DNA from: Lachnoclostridium sp. UBA1308
GTDB lineage: Bacteria; Bacillota; Clostridia; Lachnospirales; Lachnospiraceae
Assembly (NCBI GenBank): GCA_002307215.1
Contig: DBTU01000044.1
Span: 80,358 to 144,357 of the forward strand
Direction: 5' to 3'
DNA length: 64,000 nucleotides
Position 1 is the stretch's first letter, and each line of letters opens with the position of its first letter. Below the pieces are notes generated by a model, which saw only the letters and a list, made by a program, of their open reading frames with translations, was not told the origin of the DNA and ran no database searches. Below are positions 61,635 to 64,000 of this stretch, one piece after another. The position numbers were made by a program, and so were the translations under genes.

Positions 61635-62489
61635 ATGAGATTTGTCATTATCACAGGAATGTCCGGAGCCGGTAAAAGCTCCGCACTGAAGATGCTTGAG
61701 GATGTGGGATATTTTTGTGTAGATAACCTTCCCATCCAATTAGTTAAGAAGTTTGCAAGACTTATCATGCAGGGCAACCAAAGCAAGGTTGCTTTAGGTA
61801 TTGATATCCGTAGCGGACAAGCTTTAAAAGAGATGGACACAATCCTTAATGACATGAAGCAATCAGGCATTCCATATGAAATATTGTTTCTTGACTGTAC
61901 CCCTGAGGTACTTGTGAAGCGCTACAAGGAGACGCGAAGGATACATCCGTTGTCAGCAGGAGGTCGTGTCGAGAAGGGAATTACCCTAGAGCGTGAAAGG
62001 TTATCCTTCTTACGAAAGAATGCGGACATCATCATTGACACGAGCCATCTGTTGACAAGAGATTTGAAAATTCAGATCAATAAAATTTATCGTGATGATG
62101 AAAAATTCAATAATTTTTATATCACCTTACTTTCTTTTGGATTTAAATATGGAATACCGGTGGATGCTGATCTGGTTTTTGATGTCCGCTTTCTGCCAAA
62201 CCCTTATTATGTACCGGAGTTAAAGAATAAGACAGGTAAGGATATGGAAGTCAGCCGCTATGTGATGGAGGTCGGGGCAGCAGAGGAATTCTTAAATAAA
62301 CTGACCGATATGCTACTTTTCCTAATCCCGAATTATATGGACGAAGGAAAAAACCAATTAGTAGTTGCAATTGGCTGTACGGGGGGTAAGCATCGTTCTG
62401 TTACTATAGTCGATGAATTGTCACTGAGAATGGAAAATGCAAAGTACAGCTTCAAGATTGAGCATAGGGATATTGAGAAAGAATCATAA
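61635..62489 (+). CDS. rapZ: RNase adapter protein RapZ (YvcJ family, P-loop)
   Basis: RapZ-type proteins bind nucleotides and, in enterobacteria, steer RNase E to GlmZ; in Bacillus the homologue YvcJ affects competence. The P-loop GMSGAGKSSAL lies at residues 8-18, followed by DVGYFCVDNLP, DIRSG, FLDCTPEVLVKRYKETRR-HPL and the C-terminal RapZ motif IGCTGGKHRSV. The product is 284 aa. GAAAGG at 61618-61623 is 11 bases from the ATG at 61635 and 5 from the TTG at 61629. I prefer the ATG because MRFVIITGMSGAGKS is the usual start. whiA follows 11 bp later, with no yvcK between. Confidence 0.9.
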   Translation: MRFVIITGMSGAGKSSALKMLEDVGYFCVDNLPIQLVKKFARLIMQGNQSKVALGIDIRSGQALKEMDTILNDMKQSGIPYEILFLDCTPEVLVKRYKETRRIHPLSAGGRVEKGITLERERLSFLRKNADIIIDTSHLLTRDLKIQINKIYRDDEKFNNFYITLLSFGFKYGIPVDADLVFDVRFLPNPYYVPELKNKTGKDMEVSRYVMEVGAAEEFLNKLTDMLLFLIPNYMDEGKNQLVVAIGCTGGKHRSVTIVDELSLRMENAKYSFKIEHRDIEKES

Positions 62490-62500
62490 GGGAGGCTCAT

Positions 62501-63526
62501 ATGTCATTTTCAAAAGATGTAAAGGAGGAGCTTTCGCTTCATCTTGGCAATGCGAGACACTGCAGACTTGCTGAATTAGCAGCCATGATTTCCTGTGAAG
62601 GGCGTATGATCATCTGCGACTCCCATTATTATTTGAAATTGCAGACGGAAAATATTGCCGTGGCAAGAAAATACTTTACATTAATACGAAAAACATTTAA
62701 TATAAATATTGATGTTTCTGTTAAAACTAATATTAATGCAAAACGAAACAGTACGTATACCTTGATTTTGCGTAATGAGAAAGCCATTGATTTGATTTTA
62801 CAAGCAACAAAAGTACACTTTGATCATCCAAATATAGGAGAAGAAGCACCGGAAGGCCATAACAATGAAAGAATTACCGGTTTGGCTCTGGGTCCGGCAG
62901 ATGAAGTTATTACACAGAATGTCTGCTGTAAGAGAGCATTTATAAGAGGAGCCTTTTTAACCTCGGGCTCCATGAGTAATCCGAAGAAAGCTTATCATCT
63001 TGAAATCGTTGGATCGGATTATACAAAGGCAGTACAATTACAGGATATACTACAAGCTTTTTCGATTGACGGTAAGATTATATTACGAAAAAAGAACTAT
63101 GTAGTATATATAAAAGAAGGCTCACAGATTGTTGATCTACTCAATATAATGGAAGCGCATACCGCATTGATGGATTTGGAAAATGTGAGGATTCTTAAGG
63201 AAATGCGCAATTCAATTAACCGACAGGTGAACTGTGAAGCCGCGAATATAACCAAGACGGTGAATGCTTCAGTAAAGCAAATTGAGGATATCATCTTTAT
63301 CAGAGACAATGCCGGTTTGGGTGAATTGGTAGAAGGACTTGAGGATTTAGCCAGAATTAGGATTGATTATCCGGAAGCATCACTAAAAGAACTGGGTACG
63401 ATGTTAATACCCCCAATCGGAAAATCCGGAGTTAACCATAGACTTAGAAAGTTAAGCCAGATAGCAGACCAATTACGAGAGAATAAGGAGGAAAAATTTA
63501 ATGATAACAAAGGAAATAACAATTAA
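62501..63526 (+). CDS. whiA: DNA-binding protein WhiA
   Basis: WhiA combines a LAGLIDADG-like N-domain (without nuclease function) with a C-terminal helix-turn-helix; in Bacillus it influences cell division and chromosome segregation, and in actinomycetes sporulation. The N-terminus MSFSKDVKEELSLHL, RLAELAAMISCEGRM, CCKRAFIRGAFLTSGSM and AYHLEI are family motifs, and the helix-turn-helix lies near PEASLKELGTML..GKSGVNHRLRKL (split here for brevity). Length 341 aa, slightly long because of a charged Asn/Lys-rich tail. Its final 26 bp overlap the crh-like gene. GGGAGG precedes the ATG. Confidence 0.95.
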   Translation: MSFSKDVKEELSLHLGNARHCRLAELAAMISCEGRMIICDSHYYLKLQTENIAVARKYFTLIRKTFNINIDVSVKTNINAKRNSTYTLILRNEKAIDLILQATKVHFDHPNIGEEAPEGHNNERITGLALGPADEVITQNVCCKRAFIRGAFLTSGSMSNPKKAYHLEIVGSDYTKAVQLQDILQAFSIDGKIILRKKNYVVYIKEGSQIVDLLNIMEAHTALMDLENVRILKEMRNSINRQVNCEAANITKTVNASVKQIEDIIFIRDNAGLGELVEGLEDLARIRIDYPEASLKELGTMLIPPIGKSGVNHRLRKLSQIADQLRENKEEKFNDNKGNNN

Positions 63527-63755
63527 TATCCCTAATGGGTTAGAAGCCAGACCTGTTGCCTTACTTGTACAGGTTGCCAGCCAGTACGAAAGCAGCATTT
63601 ATGTAGAGAGTAATGAAAAGCGGGTAAATGCAAAGAGTATTATGGGAATGATGAGTATGGGAATTTCGACGGGCGAAAAGGTTGTAGTAACCGCGGACGG
63701 ACCTGATGAAAAGACCGCTATCGATAATATTGAGAAATATTTGAGTACGAAATAG
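63501..63755 (+). CDS. crh: Crh-like HPr-family protein with Glu15
   Basis: The 84-aa product has the HPr fold pattern. The position that is the phosphohistidine in HPr (GLHARP) is Glu15 here (GLEARP), while Ser46 is retained in NAKSIMGMMSMG. This is the Crh-type state (Bacillus Crh has Gln15): no transfer from PEP, but phosphorylation by HprK remains possible. The overlap with whiA (26 bp) and the AAGGAGGA inside whiA show coupled translation. Bacillus has yvcJ-yvcK-whiA-crh; here the same neighbours occur without yvcK. It likely acts in catabolite repression rather than in sugar transport. Confidence 0.85.
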   Translation: MITKEITINIPNGLEARPVALLVQVASQYESSIYVESNEKRVNAKSIMGMMSMGISTGEKVVVTADGPDEKTAIDNIEKYLSTK

Positions 63756-63859
63756 CACAAATAATTAAAAAGCATATAATTCAAAGGGCAGGCATGGATG
63801 CTAGCATAATAGATAAGAAAATCAGGGAATAGCCAGATATATTAATTTAATAAGCAACA

Positions 63860-63916
63860 AATCAGGGAAAGCTACAGTATATTATAATTTATGATATTCT
63901 GTAGCTTTCCCTGATT
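63860..63916. terminator. Long inverted repeat, probable bidirectional terminator
   Basis: AATCAGGGAAAGCTACAG (63860-63877) pairs perfectly (18 bp) with 63899-63916, with a 21-base A/T-rich loop. Little T run follows on the plus side (CTTATTC). It separates the whiA-crh run from a possible convergent gene. Confidence 0.65.
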
Positions 63917-63917
63917 C

Positions 63918-64000
63918 TTATTCGTGATTATTCAATTCCGCAACATGATATTTGCGCTTAAAAAAATAAAATAAATAATGCGTGCTCAACAACTCTCGAA
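63918..64000 (-). CDS. Possible 3' end of a convergent gene cut by the window end
   Basis: On the minus strand an open frame enters from the window edge and ends with TAA at 63918-63920, giving 26 residues (ending KYHVAELNNHE). The position, directly behind the long inverted repeat, suits a convergent gene. The text is too short to identify, and chance openness over 80 bp is common. Confidence 0.25.
   Translation of the reverse strand, partial: RELLSTHYLFYFFKRKYHVAELNNHE

Noticed and set aside
1..64000. tRNA, rRNA, CRISPR or insertion sequence
   Set aside because: No tRNA-like T-loop cluster, rRNA text, regularly spaced repeats or transposase-like frame was found on either strand.

Overview
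The window comes from a low-GC, motile member of the Clostridia, most likely a Lachnospiraceae-type Firmicute. The reasons are the A/T-rich codon use, strong AGGAGG ribosome binding sites, the gene order flgK-flgL-fliW-csrA-flaG-fliD-fliS-hag, sigma-D-like boxes (CCGATAT) in front of flagellar genes, and Firmicute-type housekeeping genes (hprK, rapZ, whiA and a Crh-like gene). I see no rRNA or tRNA genes, insertion sequences, phage genes or CRISPR arrays.

Region 1 (1-8400) is a late flagellar cluster: hook-filament junction proteins (flgK, cut by the window edge, and flgL), the FliW-CsrA switch, FlaG, filament cap FliD, chaperone FliS, an FlgN-like coiled-coil protein and a short 272-aa flagellin. 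The flagellin mRNA leader has a hairpin with an AUGGAU loop and a GGA-containing ribosome binding site, which fits CsrA control relieved by the nearby FliW.

Region 2 (8400-49800) is an approximately 41-kb, entirely plus-strand glycosylation island. It begins and ends with Maf/DUF115 flagellin glycosyltransferase genes. It holds a NeuB-family synthase and a CMP-sugar synthetase fused to a HAD phosphatase; a CDP-polyol-phosphate set (IspD/TarI-like, SDR, TagB/F-like); GT2, GT4/GT-B, GT-D and DUF616 glycosyltransferases; two methyltransferases; two AsnB amidotransferases; UDP-ManNAcA, UDP-GlcA and UDP-GalA synthesis (wecB, wecC, ugd, epimerase); a heparinase-like protein; a radical SAM protein; and a secreted protein of unknown function. 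No flippase, polymerase or initiating phosphoglycosyltransferase is present, so cytoplasmic modification of flagellin is the simplest reading.

Two recurring modules stand out. A GxGxxG Rossmann module of about 90 residues occurs eight times between 19.7 and 32.5 kb, attached to unrelated catalytic domains and once to a membrane anchor. A small helical module carrying a KDxVLLADxxELxL-type motif is encoded alone next to the first Maf gene and is fused to the N-terminus of the two Maf-like proteins at the far end.

Region 3 (49800-64000) is housekeeping: lspA (3' end overlapping convergent pyrG), pyrG with a structured attenuator-like leader, ftsH, a small methyltransferase, a PHP phosphoesterase, uvrC, hprK, a ROK glucokinase, murB, rapZ, whiA and a Crh-like protein with Glu in place of the phosphorylatable His15.
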